Assembly: GCF_010730195.1 (NCBI RefSeq)
Contig: NZ_AP022613.1
Span: 2,666,001-2,730,000 of the forward strand
Length of the DNA: 64,000 bases
Origin: Mycobacterium conspicuum
Lineage (GTDB): Bacteria; Actinomycetota; Actinomycetes; Mycobacteriales; Mycobacteriaceae
Direction: 5' to 3'
Below are positions 19,490 through 27,608 of the stretch, piece after piece. A model generated the notes under the pieces. That model did no database searches and was not told the DNA's origin. It saw only the letters and a program-made list of their open reading frames with translations. How positions within the stretch are numbered: the stretch's first letter is position 1; every line of letters starts with the position of its first letter. The position numbers and the translations under genes are program-made.

Positions 19490-20245
19490 ATGGACACTCG
19501 GATTCGGTTGCACGCCACGCGGTTAGCCGCGCTCGCGGCGGCGGGAGCGGTGACAGTGGCCGGCTGTTCGTCACCATCGAAGACACCGGCCACCTCACCG
19601 GCTACCTCACCGGCTACCTCCGCCGCGCCGACGTCATCGGCACCCGCCCCGCCGCCCACCACTACGGCGCCTCGGGTGCCCGAGGACCGGCTGAGTTCGT
19701 TCCTGCTCACCGTCGACGAGGGCAACGCCATCATGGGCACGACCGGCATGCAAGACCTGGGCGGCCTGTCGACCATGGACACCAACGCCTTCGCGGTGTC
19801 GAATCCGGACTGCCTCGGGCCCGCCCACATCGTCCAGCCTCCCGTGTATTCCGACAGCGGATACACGGCCGTGCAGTTCGACGTGCTGCACGAGCCGGGG
19901 CAGAGGTACACCCACTCCATCGAGCAAGCCCTGACCACGTTTCCCTCCGCCGACCAAGCCCTGGCCTTCGTGCAAACGTCGGCCGGCAAGTGGAAGGGGT
20001 GCGGCGGCCAAGAGATCAGCGAATCGCTCAACGGCACCACGCTGCACTGGACTTTCGGAAACCTGGCGGGGGACCCGCCGAAGATCTCGATCATCATGAA
20101 CAGGCACAATGCCCGGGGCTGGACATGTCAGCGGGTGCTGAGTGCGGTGCGCAACGCGGTCATCGACATGAAAGCCTGCGCATTCAAAATCTCCGACCAG
20201 GGCATGCAGGCCGCCGACAAGGTCGCGGCCAAAGCAACCCAATAA
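19490..20245 (+). CDS. PknH-sensor-domain-like lipoprotein
   Basis: A 251-aa exported lipoprotein. The signal peptide ends in the lipobox TVAGC (lipidated Cys about residue 27). A Ser/Thr/Pro/Ala linker follows that contains TSPA repeats. The remainder resembles the extracytoplasmic sensor domain of PknH and the LppH/LpqQ-type lipoproteins, with conserved cysteines (NPDCLG, KGCGG, WTCQR, KACAF) likely forming disulphides. ATG 19490 is preferred because GGGAGG lies just upstream; GTG 19478 is possible. Its position right after the kinase suggests a joint role in envelope sensing (inference). Confidence 0.83.
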   Translation: MDTRIRLHATRLAALAAAGAVTVAGCSSPSKTPATSPATSPATSAAPTSSAPAPPPTTTAPRVPEDRLSSFLLTVDEGNAIMGTTGMQDLGGLSTMDTNAFAVSNPDCLGPAHIVQPPVYSDSGYTAVQFDVLHEPGQRYTHSIEQALTTFPSADQALAFVQTSAGKWKGCGGQEISESLNGTTLHWTFGNLAGDPPKISIIMNRHNARGWTCQRVLSAVRNAVIDMKACAFKISDQGMQAADKVAAKATQ

Positions 20246-20249
20246 CGGG

Positions 20250-20588
20250 TCAGCAGCGCTCCTCGTCATCGGTGACGGGTTGCAGCCCCTCCCGCGACAG
20301 CGCCCGGACGAACCCGAACGCGTGCATGCCTGCCTTGCCCGGATTCTTGACGATCCATTCGTTGATCTTTCCCAGCGCATTGGCCAGGTCATTGCGCCTG
20401 ACCCGGATGAGGTAGGTCTCTCGATCGTCATCCGGATCGTCACTGGCATCGGCGACGGCGACGGGGTTTTTGAACGCGTAACCGATCCCATGCACGGCGT
20501 CGTGGTTCAGCGCCCAGTCAAGTTCACTGGGGCGCAGGCCTTTCACGGCCAGATTGCGGTAGTCGTTCTCATCGCTGGAACTGCTCAC
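20250..20588 (-). CDS. conserved hypothetical protein
   Basis: A 112-aa soluble acidic protein of unknown function, convergent with the sensor lipoprotein four bases away. GTG 20588 is chosen because GAGGAGGA sits 11 bases upstream; an in-frame start at 20633 is the alternative. No domain is recognised. The protein is mixed alpha/beta in appearance and ends with the charged tail TDDEERC. Confidence 0.6.
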   Translation of the reverse strand: MSSSSDENDYRNLAVKGLRPSELDWALNHDAVHGIGYAFKNPVAVADASDDPDDDRETYLIRVRRNDLANALGKINEWIVKNPGKAGMHAFGFVRALSREGLQPVTDDEERC

Positions 20589-20708
20589 CTGGCCGATCGT
20601 CCTCCTCTGTGTGCTCGCGAGAAGGTGGAGCACGACGGGCTGAAAGTGCTGTCGCGCGGGCAGTTCGATGGAGACTTCAGGGCGACTCTCCCATCATAGG
20701 AAGGTCTG

Positions 20709-20722
20709 CATGCGCGCGCATG
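20709..20722. promoter_or_regulatory. 14-base perfect palindrome, possible operator
   Basis: CATGCGCGCGCATG is a perfect palindrome 44 bases before the SRPBCC gene and 120 bases before the divergent hypothetical gene. It may be an operator for either, or a chance alternating GC run. Confidence 0.3.
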
Positions 20723-20766
20723 ACAACCGACCTGCCGCCGGCCCGGGCGTCGTACAGTAAGCACTC

Positions 20767-21246
20767 ATGACTGAACGCATCGAGGTCCAGCGCACCATCC
20801 CGGCGCCGGCATCGGACATCTTCGCGGTGCTGTGCGATCCGCAGGGCCACGTCGCAATCGACGCGTCGGGGATGCTCCAGGACGCCGAGGGCGACCCCGT
20901 CCGGGCCGTGGGTGACAGCTTCGTGGTCCACATGGATCGCGAGTCGTTGAACGACTTTCCGCAGCTGGGCAAGTACGACGTGACGGTGCAGATCGCCGAG
21001 TTCGAAAAGGACCGGCTGATCGCCTGGACGATTCTGGGCCAGATCCGTCCCCAGATCGGTCACGTCTACGGCTACCGGCTCGAGCCGACTGATGACGGCA
21101 CCGTCGTCACCTCGTTCTACGACTGGTCGAACATCGACGCCCAGTGGCGCGACGCCAAGATCTTCCCGGTGATTTCCGAGGGCGCGTTGCGGGCAACCCT
21201 GGGAATTCTCGACCGCACAGTCCGCCGCGGTTACCCGCGCGCATAG
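20767..21246 (+). CDS. SRPBCC (START-like) family protein
   Basis: A 159-aa protein with the polyketide-cyclase/START-like pattern: EVQRTIPAPASDIFAVLCDPQGHVAIDASG at the N-terminus, a central beta sheet, and a C-terminal helix beginning EGALRATLGILDRTV. Such proteins bind hydrophobic ligands in a helix-grip fold; the ligand is unknown here. It stands alone and convergent with the gene at 21293, with a hairpin between them. Confidence 0.82.
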   Translation: MTERIEVQRTIPAPASDIFAVLCDPQGHVAIDASGMLQDAEGDPVRAVGDSFVVHMDRESLNDFPQLGKYDVTVQIAEFEKDRLIAWTILGQIRPQIGHVYGYRLEPTDDGTVVTSFYDWSNIDAQWRDAKIFPVISEGALRATLGILDRTVRRGYPRA

Positions 21247-21247
21247 C

Positions 21248-21280
21248 CGCGAAACCCGGTCTGCTCAACCGGTTCTCGCG
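21248..21280. terminator. bidirectional hairpin between convergent genes
   Basis: Arms 21248-21260 and 21268-21280 pair at 11 of 13 positions around a 7-base loop. The hairpin lies between the SRPBCC stop and the stop of the convergent gene, and could serve both. Confidence 0.5.
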
Positions 21281-21292
21281 ATAGCGCGCCGG

Positions 21293-21670
21293 CTAGCCCG
21301 CTTCGTCGTCTTGACCGATGACCAACGGAATCGAGATGGTGCCCGAGCTGCCCGACACCAGGATCAGCCAACGGCCATCGACCGGCAGCGTCACCTCGAC
21401 GTTGAAGAAGGCAAACCCCGGAAACTTGCCGATGGCGGCTTCGGGTATCTCGAACTCTTGGCGCACCGGCTCGTCGAACGTCGGCGGTCGGAATTCCACG
21501 CTGACCCGTCGGTCCGGATCATCCGAGTCGGCTTCCGTCATCAACACCAGCACGAAGCGCGCCAGCCGCTCGGGCCCGACCGCATACCTGGACAGCACGC
21601 CACCCGACACGTTGAGCTTGTTGTCCACCGACGCCGCCGCTTCGGCCAGAAAGGCCCACGTGACCGTCAT
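21293..21670 (-). CDS. conserved hypothetical protein (DUF6941-like)
   Basis: A 125-aa soluble, beta-rich protein beginning MTVTWAFLAEAAASVDNKLNVSGG and with a central FNVEVTLPVDGRW. This pattern matches small actinobacterial proteins of the DUF6941 type, whose function is not known. It is divergent from the membrane-protein gene at 21768, with about 97 bases between the starts. Confidence 0.6.
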   Translation of the reverse strand: MTVTWAFLAEAAASVDNKLNVSGGVLSRYAVGPERLARFVLVLMTEADSDDPDRRVSVEFRPPTFDEPVRQEFEIPEAAIGKFPGFAFFNVEVTLPVDGRWLILVSGSSGTISIPLVIGQDDEAG

Positions 21671-21767
21671 AGTGCAGATACCTTAATTGCCCGGCCTCGG
21701 TATGGCCGCTCGGACAGCCGCTCTGGGGGAGCACACATTGGAGTTCCGGACGTTTCGGGAGTCTCGG

Positions 21768-22616
21768 ATGTCGCCGGCAGCGCAGTCCCCGCGAGTGCGC
21801 GCCGCCGTGCGCTGCGCGGTACGGGCATGGGCTCCCCGTCCCGCCGCGGCCCGGCTGGCGGCGAAGGATTTTCGGCAACGGCTGGCGCCGGCGGTGTGCG
21901 CCGAGATCCGCTGGGCGTTCACGCCGCCGCGCACCTGGCTGATGGGCGTGGTGTTCAATTTCTTTCTTGCCGCGGCCTGGTTGCTGGTGCAGCCGTTGAA
22001 TCCCGGTCCGCGTCACTACGACTGGGTCGTCCTGATCAGCACGTACTTCTCGTCGTTCATTTTTGCCGACGTCACCACCACCAACCTGCTTGGCGCGGAC
22101 CACTACCGGGTTCGACAGGCACTCGCCGATGGTGTGCCGCTGCGGCGAATCCTGGTGATCAAGAACCTGGCGCTGCTGGTGATCGTCGGACTGCCGACTT
22201 TGGCCACCGCAGTGGCGTTGACGCTGGCGCTGGAAACCCCGGCGCGCCTGGGCATCACGATTCCGACGGTCGCGGTGCCGATCGTGTCCTGGCTGGGGAT
22301 GGGCAACCTCGTCTCCGTGCTGCATCCGGTCAGCGCTGAGCCGCTGATTCGGCGGTGGCGGCAACGGCGCGACTATCGCCGCACCGTCGGCTGGCTGCTG
22401 GCCCTCGCCCTGCCGTATGCGCTGTACTACATCGCCGACCCGATGAACGGCATCGAGCACCGAGTGGTGTGGACACGGGTGCCCGCGTTGCTGTGGCCGA
22501 TCCTGGGACGCGATGCCAAGAGTTTCTGGCATCTCGCGATTGCCGGAGGAATCTGGATAGTCGGCACCGTCGCGGCCCTGGTGTGGGCCCGGAGGCGCGG
22601 ATTGCAGATCAGGTAG
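21768..22616 (+). CDS. polytopic membrane protein, ABC-permease-like
   Basis: A 282-aa inner-membrane protein with about six hydrophobic segments (starting near WLMGVVFNFFLAAAWLL, WVVLISTYFSSFIF, ILVIKNLALLVIVGLPTLA, LGITIPTVAVPIVSWLG, GWLLALALPYALYYIA and HLAIAGGIWIVGTVAALVW). The topology and DGVPLRRILVIKN resemble ABC-2-type permeases, but no ATPase is adjacent. ATG 21768 is chosen because GGGAG lies six bases upstream; a longer in-frame start at 21687 has no clear site. The function is not recognised. Confidence 0.7.
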   Translation: MSPAAQSPRVRAAVRCAVRAWAPRPAAARLAAKDFRQRLAPAVCAEIRWAFTPPRTWLMGVVFNFFLAAAWLLVQPLNPGPRHYDWVVLISTYFSSFIFADVTTTNLLGADHYRVRQALADGVPLRRILVIKNLALLVIVGLPTLATAVALTLALETPARLGITIPTVAVPIVSWLGMGNLVSVLHPVSAEPLIRRWRQRRDYRRTVGWLLALALPYALYYIADPMNGIEHRVVWTRVPALLWPILGRDAKSFWHLAIAGGIWIVGTVAALVWARRRGLQIR

Positions 22617-22634
22617 CGGTCGTCGGCGCCCCGT

Positions 22635-22766
22635 TCACAGGGGGAGCGGGTCGTCGTCCAAGGCCTGGAGCAGACGGCAGGCAATCGCGTCAACGGAAGA
22701 CCCCGCCGCGAGCGCCACGATGAGTGCCGCAAGCTGGGTTCGCAGCGGGTTGCGCCACTTTTTCAT
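22635..22766 (-). CDS. small ORF, 43 aa
   Basis: An ATG frame preceded by AAAGGA at ten bases. It encodes a basic N-terminus (MKKWRNPLRTQ), a hydrophobic stretch (LAALIVALAAG) and an acidic tail ending DDDPLPL. It could be a small membrane peptide. It lies downstream of the inverted repeat 22804-22938. No family is recognised and conservation is unknown, so the call is tentative. Confidence 0.4.
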   Translation of the reverse strand: MKKWRNPLRTQLAALIVALAAGSSVDAIACRLLQALDDDPLPL

Positions 22767-22803
22767 CCGACTTCGTCCTTTCCGCGCCAAGACGGTGAGC
22801 GGG

Positions 22804-22938
22804 TCCAGGGATGGCCCATTGAAGCGAGATCGAAGGGGCCGGGGCGCTCGCTTGGAGTGTCTGTCTGGAAATCCTTGTCACGATGTCACGGCGTCGGAGC
22901 GCCGCGTGCGGCCCGGCCCCCAACGGGCCATCCCTGGA
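22804..22938. repeat. inverted-repeat element, about 135 bp
   Basis: The 18-base ends (22804-22821 and 22921-22938) are inverted repeats matching at 17 of 18 bases. Just inside, GGGGCCGGG (22836-22844) is mirrored by the run before 22920, so an imperfect long hairpin can form. No gene is visible between the arms. It could be a small non-autonomous element, an intergenic palindrome family member, or an RNA structure upstream of the 43-aa ORF. Confidence 0.55.
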
Positions 22939-23011
22939 TGCCAACGACTATTCCAGCGCGGTTCAACGGCGTCAGTCGGCCGAGCAGACGGTACGCGGGA
23001 TGAATCGCGCC

Positions 23012-23027
23012 TCCCCCGATTGGGGGA
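23012..23027 (-). terminator. short GC hairpin after the FAD oxidoreductase
   Basis: A perfect six-base stem (TCCCCC with GGGGGA) around a four-base loop begins seven bases past the oxidoreductase stop codon. There is no U-tract. It is a likely terminator for the leftward transcript. Confidence 0.5.
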
Positions 23028-23034
23028 ACGGGCG

Positions 23035-24159
23035 CTACCGAAACGGGCGGTTCTCCCGCACTCCGCGATACATGCCCCATCGGACGATCCACGGCATCAC
23101 CACCCGTTCGACCGCCCACGAGGGGAAGCGAAACATCTGGCCAGTGGGCAGAAAGACTTCCAGCCCGTCGGCCTGGATGCCCAGCACCGAACCCCACCGA
23201 CTGCGCGGGGCCCGGAAGGTGCGCAGCGGCCTGCCCGCGAACTCGGCGCGGATGTTGTGGGCCACCAACGCATCCCCGCGATTGCGGGCGGAGCTGCGCA
23301 GCGGGTCGGTCGCCGCGACGTCGCCGAGCGCAAAGACATTCTGCTGGCCGGGCACGCGCAGCTCCGGCGTCACGCGGACGAAGCCGTCGTTGTCGAGCAG
23401 CTCCGGGGGCAACCACTCGGTGTTGGGACGCACCCGCCCGATCGCCCACAACACCGCGTCGGCCGATGCCGGGGGCTGTCCGGTGCTCCATTCGACCGGT
23501 TCGCTGGTGATCTCGTCGCCGGCGAAGCCGTTGGCGAGCGCGGCGCGGTGGCCAGGGTGCAGGCCCACTCCGAGGTCCGTCAGCCGGTCCTGGATCTGAT
23601 TCCAGATCCGCGGGTGATGCCCGCCCAGGGCCCGCTCGCCGGGGAAGTACAAGTCGATCCGCTTGCCTGGCCAGGTGATTGCGATGTTGGCGGCGCTGCT
23701 GACGGCCGCCGCGCCGCCCCCCACGACGATCACCGATCCGGCGGCGGCCAACCGGTTGTGCGCGGCACGCAGGTCGGCACCGATCTGCGCCGCCGACTGC
23801 AGCGTCGGGCGGCGCCAGAAGCCGTTGGTCACGCCGGTCGAGATGACCAGGGCGTCGTACTCCTCGGCGATTGTCGCGCCGTCGTCGCCGCGGGCGAACA
23901 CGGTTCGGGCAGCCAAATCCACTCCGGTCAGCGACGCCTGCACCGTGCGCGCTTTGTCCAGGGAGCGGAACCGGTCGAATGGAATCCAGTTGTCGCGGGC
24001 CCAGTCTTGGGGACGCACCAGCCGAATGCCAAGTTCTTGGCCGCTGACCAGCGCGGGTTTCGCCGAGACACCCACGACGTCGGCGTGCCGCGCCAGGCGG
24101 ATCGCGGTCAATATCCCTGCGTCCCCCAGGCCGGCGATGACGACTCGTTTGCGCGTCAT
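23035..24159 (-). CDS. FAD/NAD(P)-dependent oxidoreductase (NDH-2/AIF-like)
   Basis: A 374-aa pyridine nucleotide-disulphide oxidoreductase-type flavoprotein. It has an N-terminal FAD-binding Rossmann fold (VVIAGLGDAG), a second Rossmann fold for NAD(P)H (VIVVGGGAAAVSSA, about residues 144-157) and the FAD-contact motif NVFALGDVAA. No redox-active CxxC is present, so it resembles AIF or type II NADH dehydrogenase more than a disulphide reductase. Its ATG follows immediately after the stop of a 13-codon leader ORF. A KstR-type operator upstream links it to sterol-responsive control (inference). Confidence 0.86.
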   Translation of the reverse strand: MTRKRVVIAGLGDAGILTAIRLARHADVVGVSAKPALVSGQELGIRLVRPQDWARDNWIPFDRFRSLDKARTVQASLTGVDLAARTVFARGDDGATIAEEYDALVISTGVTNGFWRRPTLQSAAQIGADLRAAHNRLAAAGSVIVVGGGAAAVSSAANIAITWPGKRIDLYFPGERALGGHHPRIWNQIQDRLTDLGVGLHPGHRAALANGFAGDEITSEPVEWSTGQPPASADAVLWAIGRVRPNTEWLPPELLDNDGFVRVTPELRVPGQQNVFALGDVAATDPLRSSARNRGDALVAHNIRAEFAGRPLRTFRAPRSRWGSVLGIQADGLEVFLPTGQMFRFPSWAVERVVMPWIVRWGMYRGVRENRPFR

Positions 24160-24201
24160 TTAGGCCCGGTCAGCTTCTGCTGCTGCACTTTTGAAATCCA
24201 T
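24160..24201 (-). CDS. 13-codon leader ORF (MDFKSAAAEADRA)
   Basis: This mini-ORF starts with ATG 24201 behind the strong site AAGGAGGTCCGC. It ends with TAA immediately before, and in the same frame as, the oxidoreductase ATG (TAAATG). The only clear Shine-Dalgarno in the region belongs to the leader, so the downstream gene may be translated by reinitiation. Alternatively, the stop is a recent mutation splitting one N-terminus. Confidence 0.5.
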   Translation of the reverse strand: MDFKSAAAEADRA

Positions 24202-24237
24202 GCGGACCTCCTTGGCCACCCTCGGCGTGGGCCAAAC

Positions 24238-24251
24238 TGTAACACGTTCTA
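24238..24251. promoter_or_regulatory. KstR-type operator
   Basis: TGTAACACGTTCTA matches the established KstR consensus TNNAACNNGTTNNA at every fixed position. It lies between the divergent FAD oxidoreductase (leader ATG at 24201) and C39-like lipoprotein (start 24328), and could repress either or both. KstR is the TetR-family repressor of sterol catabolism genes in mycobacteria. Confidence 0.7.
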
Positions 24252-24327
24252 CCGAGGGCTACCGGCCCGAATACGCAGGAAAAGCCGGACGTCGTAGCGG
24301 CTTTAATGGTTCACTGGCGCGGTCAAC

Positions 24328-25077
24328 GTGATCTTCATTTCCCGCATCGCCACCACGGCGCGCTCGGCGGTGGTGGGTGCTTTGATCGGCATTTCCAGTG
24401 TCTGCCTTGTCGCGGCATGCGGCTCGGCCGGTGAGTCGGCCACGCGGTCGACCCCGGCCTCACCAACGGCCGCCGGCGCCCCCGCGGCACCAACCCGTCC
24501 CGGCGGCGTCTACGGCGACCCCGAGGCGGACGCCCGGTATTGGGTGCAGCAGTCGACCGAGGACACCTGCGGGATCGCGTCGGTGGCCGCCGTGGTCGGC
24601 GAGGTCACCGGCACCGCTCCCACCGAGCAGCAGGTCATCAAGCTGGCACAGGACACGCCGTCGTCGATCCGTGACGGGGCGATCTATCTTCCGACCGGCG
24701 ACCCGGGCCACGAAACCGATAAGGGCGGCATCGACATGGCCGACATCGTCGTGCTGCTTGCGCACTACGGCATCAAATCGAAAATGACCTACGACGCGCA
24801 CCCGGAAGAGGTGGGTCTACCCAAGCTGGAGGAATACCTCGGTGCCAACCGCAAGGTCATCGCCTGGGTCAATTCGGGAACGATCTTGAACTCCAACGAT
24901 CAGCGGACTTCGCCCGATCACTTCCTCGTGGTGACCGGCGTCGACACCAACAGCGACACCGTTCACCTCAACGATCCGTACGCCGATCACGGCGACACCA
25001 AGGTCAGCGTCAGCAAATTCATGACCGCCTGGAAGATCGGGCAGGAGTCCATCGTCGTCACCGCATCCCCAAGCTGA
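24328..25077 (+). CDS. C39-peptidase-like lipoprotein
   Basis: A 249-aa exported lipoprotein. The signal peptide ends in the lipobox LVAAC (Cys about residue 31), and an Ala/Pro/Ser/Thr linker follows. The mature domain matches the Peptidase_C39_2 pattern: Cys in EDTCGIASVAAV, His in SPDHFLVVTGVD and Asn-Asp in HLNDPYAD, giving a plausible papain-like triad. It would act at the outer face of the membrane, but no ABC exporter is adjacent, so a bacteriocin-leader role is unlikely. The start is the GTG at 24328. It shares an intergenic region with the KstR-type box. Confidence 0.78.
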   Translation: MIFISRIATTARSAVVGALIGISSVCLVAACGSAGESATRSTPASPTAAGAPAAPTRPGGVYGDPEADARYWVQQSTEDTCGIASVAAVVGEVTGTAPTEQQVIKLAQDTPSSIRDGAIYLPTGDPGHETDKGGIDMADIVVLLAHYGIKSKMTYDAHPEEVGLPKLEEYLGANRKVIAWVNSGTILNSNDQRTSPDHFLVVTGVDTNSDTVHLNDPYADHGDTKVSVSKFMTAWKIGQESIVVTASPS

Positions 25078-25114
25078 CGCGATAGTCGATCTCGAAAGGC
25101 ATCGAGGGCCTGGA

Positions 25115-25139
25115 ATGCGATGTGCCTTAGGCATCGCAT
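25115..25139 (+). terminator. hairpin after the C39-like gene
   Basis: ATGCGATG (25115-25122) is perfectly complementary to CATCGCAT (25132-25139) around nine bases. The hairpin starts 37 bases past the stop codon. The rest of the gap up to the PE gene shows nothing I can identify. Confidence 0.4.
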
Positions 25140-25323
25140 GAGCGCTGCTTAAACATCACCACTTCGTGTGATAGCCCCGCGCCAGTAGAGCCGCCACCCT
25201 TGTCAGCGAGCCGGCATCGAAGCCGGACTCCGCCATTCGCGGCCAGCTGGGTCCTGGCCGTGCCCGCCCACGGTTTGGCTGGCGTGCCGCAACTCGAGGC
25301 CGAGACAGGAATAAGAGGAAAAG

Positions 25324-26592
25324 ATGTCGTTCGTTATCGCTGCGCCGGAGCTGATCGAGTCGGCGGCCCAGGATCTCTCGAGTATCGGCTCGACGCTGGG
25401 TGAGGCCACCAACTCCGCGGCGGCCCAAACGACTTCGATTGCGGCGGCCGGCGCCGACGAGGTGTCGGTCGCGATCGCGGCTCTGTTCGGCAACCACGGC
25501 GAGGAATTCCACGCGCTCACCGCCCGGGCGGCCGCGTTCCACAACGAGTTCGTCGGCTTGGTCAAGTCGGGCGCCGGTGCCTATCTGGCCAGCGAGGTCG
25601 GTAACGCCGAACAGCTGTTGGCGGGTGCGGCGGCCGGGCCGGCGCAGCCGCTGACGGGTGTCGCCTCGCTGCTGGGCACCCCGGGGCAGGGCTTCTTCAG
25701 CCCCGGCAATATCGCAGCAATCGAAGCTCCCTACAAAGCGCTCGTCGCCAATACCGAAGCCAATTTGCAAAGCATCGTGGGCGCCAGTGCCGCCGACCCG
25801 CACCCGTTGTTGCAGCAGATCGTTCACAACCAGACCGGCTACGCCCAGACGGTCACGACCGCGCTACAGAACGCCGGCAGGGACATCCACGCCGGATTGC
25901 CCGCGCTGAGGGCGAGTTTCCACGCCGCCGGGCAAGCTTTGCTTGCGGGCAACCCCAACGCCGCCGCGGACGACGCCTTGCAGGGTCTGGAAAACTTCAT
26001 CCTGCCCGGCTTTAACACCTCGGGGACCGGGCCGATCGCCATCACGCCCATGGGGCCGTTGGGCGACCTGCTCCCGATCCTGGGCATACCTGGTCAGATG
26101 GCACAGAACCTCGCCAACACCGTTCAGACGCTCACGGACTTCACAACGACATTTGATACCAACACCTTTGGCATTACGTTCGGGACGCCGTTCGCGCTCG
26201 CGCTTGACCTGTTGGGCTCACCGATCACCACGATCAGCGCGCTCTCAAACAGCGCCCACGTGATTACCAGCGCGCTGCAAACCGGAAACGTGGTGGGCGC
26301 CATCGACGGAGTCCTCGATGCGCCGGCCAACGTCGCCAACGGCTTCCTGAACGGTCAAACGATGGTGGGCCTGCCGCCCATCACCCTGGACATATTGGGT
26401 TCGACGATCACGGCCCCGTCCGAAGTCCCCTTTAGCGGGATCCTCACGCCCCTGACGCCGATCACCATCCTCTTCGACGGGATTCCGCTGCAGCTGCTGG
26501 CTGGCACGCACATCGGTGGCATCGTTCCCGCCCTCACGCAGTTCCTTCCCGGACAACTCGCACAGGCAATCGCAGGAACCGGCGCCGCGTAG
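25324..26592 (+). CDS. PE-family protein
   Basis: A 422-aa protein. Residues 1 to about 95 form a PE domain (SFVIAAPELIESAAQDLSSIG), ending with the type VII secretion motif YLASE (Tyr87-x3-Glu91). The C-terminal part is not PGRS-like; it is hydrophobic, rich in Ile/Leu/Pro, and contains the stretch AIDGVLDAPANVANGFLNGQ known from other mycobacterial PE/PPE C-termini. AGAGGAAAAG precedes the ATG. No PPE or ESX gene is nearby, so the partner must be encoded elsewhere. Expected location: cell envelope or secreted. Confidence 0.93.
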   Translation: MSFVIAAPELIESAAQDLSSIGSTLGEATNSAAAQTTSIAAAGADEVSVAIAALFGNHGEEFHALTARAAAFHNEFVGLVKSGAGAYLASEVGNAEQLLAGAAAGPAQPLTGVASLLGTPGQGFFSPGNIAAIEAPYKALVANTEANLQSIVGASAADPHPLLQQIVHNQTGYAQTVTTALQNAGRDIHAGLPALRASFHAAGQALLAGNPNAAADDALQGLENFILPGFNTSGTGPIAITPMGPLGDLLPILGIPGQMAQNLANTVQTLTDFTTTFDTNTFGITFGTPFALALDLLGSPITTISALSNSAHVITSALQTGNVVGAIDGVLDAPANVANGFLNGQTMVGLPPITLDILGSTITAPSEVPFSGILTPLTPITILFDGIPLQLLAGTHIGGIVPALTQFLPGQLAQAIAGTGAA

Positions 26593-26627
26593 CGAATTGC
26601 TTTGCGGCGCAACACCATAACCGCGTG

Positions 26628-27608
26628 TTATCGACTCTCGGCTGGTTGCCGGGTGAACGCTTGCTGAAGGTGCGCGATGATCTCGCGGCGGGCGCGCTGC
26701 GCTCCGCGGTTGGCTCCCGGTGTTGCGATGAATGCGTGTGCGGCATGGGGGTATTCGGTGAGCGCCGCGAGCGCGCCGACGTCACGCAGGCGATCGGCGT
26801 AGGCGGCGGCTTGGTCGCGCAGCGGATCGAAGCGCGCGGTCTGCACCAACCCGGGTGCCACGCCGCGCAGGTCCGATGCCAGCAGGGGCGAAACCAACGG
26901 GTCGGCGGGGTCGTTGTCCCGCAACCAGATTCGCCGGAAGGCCGCCAGTGTGGTCGGCGTCAGGATGGGATCGGGGTTTTCCAGCGCCGACGGGTAGGAC
27001 AACATCGCGTCGGTGAAATCCACGACCGGGTAGATCAGCACCTGAAGCGCCACATCGATGCCGCGATCGCGAGCATGTAGGGCGGCGACGGCGGCCAGGT
27101 TCCCGCCCGCGCTGTCACCCATCAGCGCCGGGGGGCCGGGACGGATGTTGAGCTCCGATCCCGCACCCCGCAACCAATCGAGGGCGTCGAACGCATCCTG
27201 CGTGGATGCGGGGAACGGGTGTTCCGGGGCGAGCCGGTAGTCCACCGACACCACCAGCGCCGGGGTGCGCGCCGCGACACCGGAATTCAGCCAGTCGGTT
27301 TGCGCGGCGGTGCCCAACGCGAACCCGCCGCCGTGGAAATGCACCACCAGAGGTAATGCGCCGTCGTGCCGTGACGGCCGATATACCCGCATGGACAGCG
27401 TGCGATCGCCCAAGGGCAGCGCTCGTTGCTCGATGGCGACATGGCGATGCGGAAACCCGGTAATGACGCGCGCGGCCTTGCCGGCGCGCAGCCTGTTCAA
27501 CCGATCTCGCGCGGCGATCAATTCGTCGTCGGTCAGCTCGGAAAGCGGTTTTGTCGATCGGCTCGCCAACCCGAGTAAGCGAACTCCCAGGGGTGGGTTC
27601 GGTGGCAC
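26628..27608 (-). CDS. alpha/beta hydrolase, HSL-family esterase/lipase
   Basis: A 326-aa hydrolase of the hormone-sensitive-lipase (Lip) group. It shows the oxyanion motif HFHGGGFALG, nucleophile GDSAGG, an acid residue in ARFDPLRDQA, and His in HAAHAF. The preceding DYRLAPEHPFPA is also typical. No signal peptide is present. It starts with GTG 27608 and is convergent with the PE gene across a 35-base gap. The natural substrate is unknown; short-chain acyl esters are typical of the family. Confidence 0.9.
   Translation of the reverse strand: MPPNPPLGVRLLGLASRSTKPLSELTDDELIAARDRLNRLRAGKAARVITGFPHRHVAIEQRALPLGDRTLSMRVYRPSRHDGALPLVVHFHGGGFALGTAAQTDWLNSGVAARTPALVVSVDYRLAPEHPFPASTQDAFDALDWLRGAGSELNIRPGPPALMGDSAGGNLAAVAALHARDRGIDVALQVLIYPVVDFTDAMLSYPSALENPDPILTPTTLAAFRRIWLRDNDPADPLVSPLLASDLRGVAPGLVQTARFDPLRDQAAAYADRLRDVGALAALTEYPHAAHAFIATPGANRGAQRARREIIAHLQQAFTRQPAESR

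Noticed and set aside
22720..24297. Plus-strand frame of 525 codons opposite the FAD oxidoreductase
   Set aside because: The minus strand has two Rossmann folds and a KstR-type operator; the plus frame has no recognisable domain.
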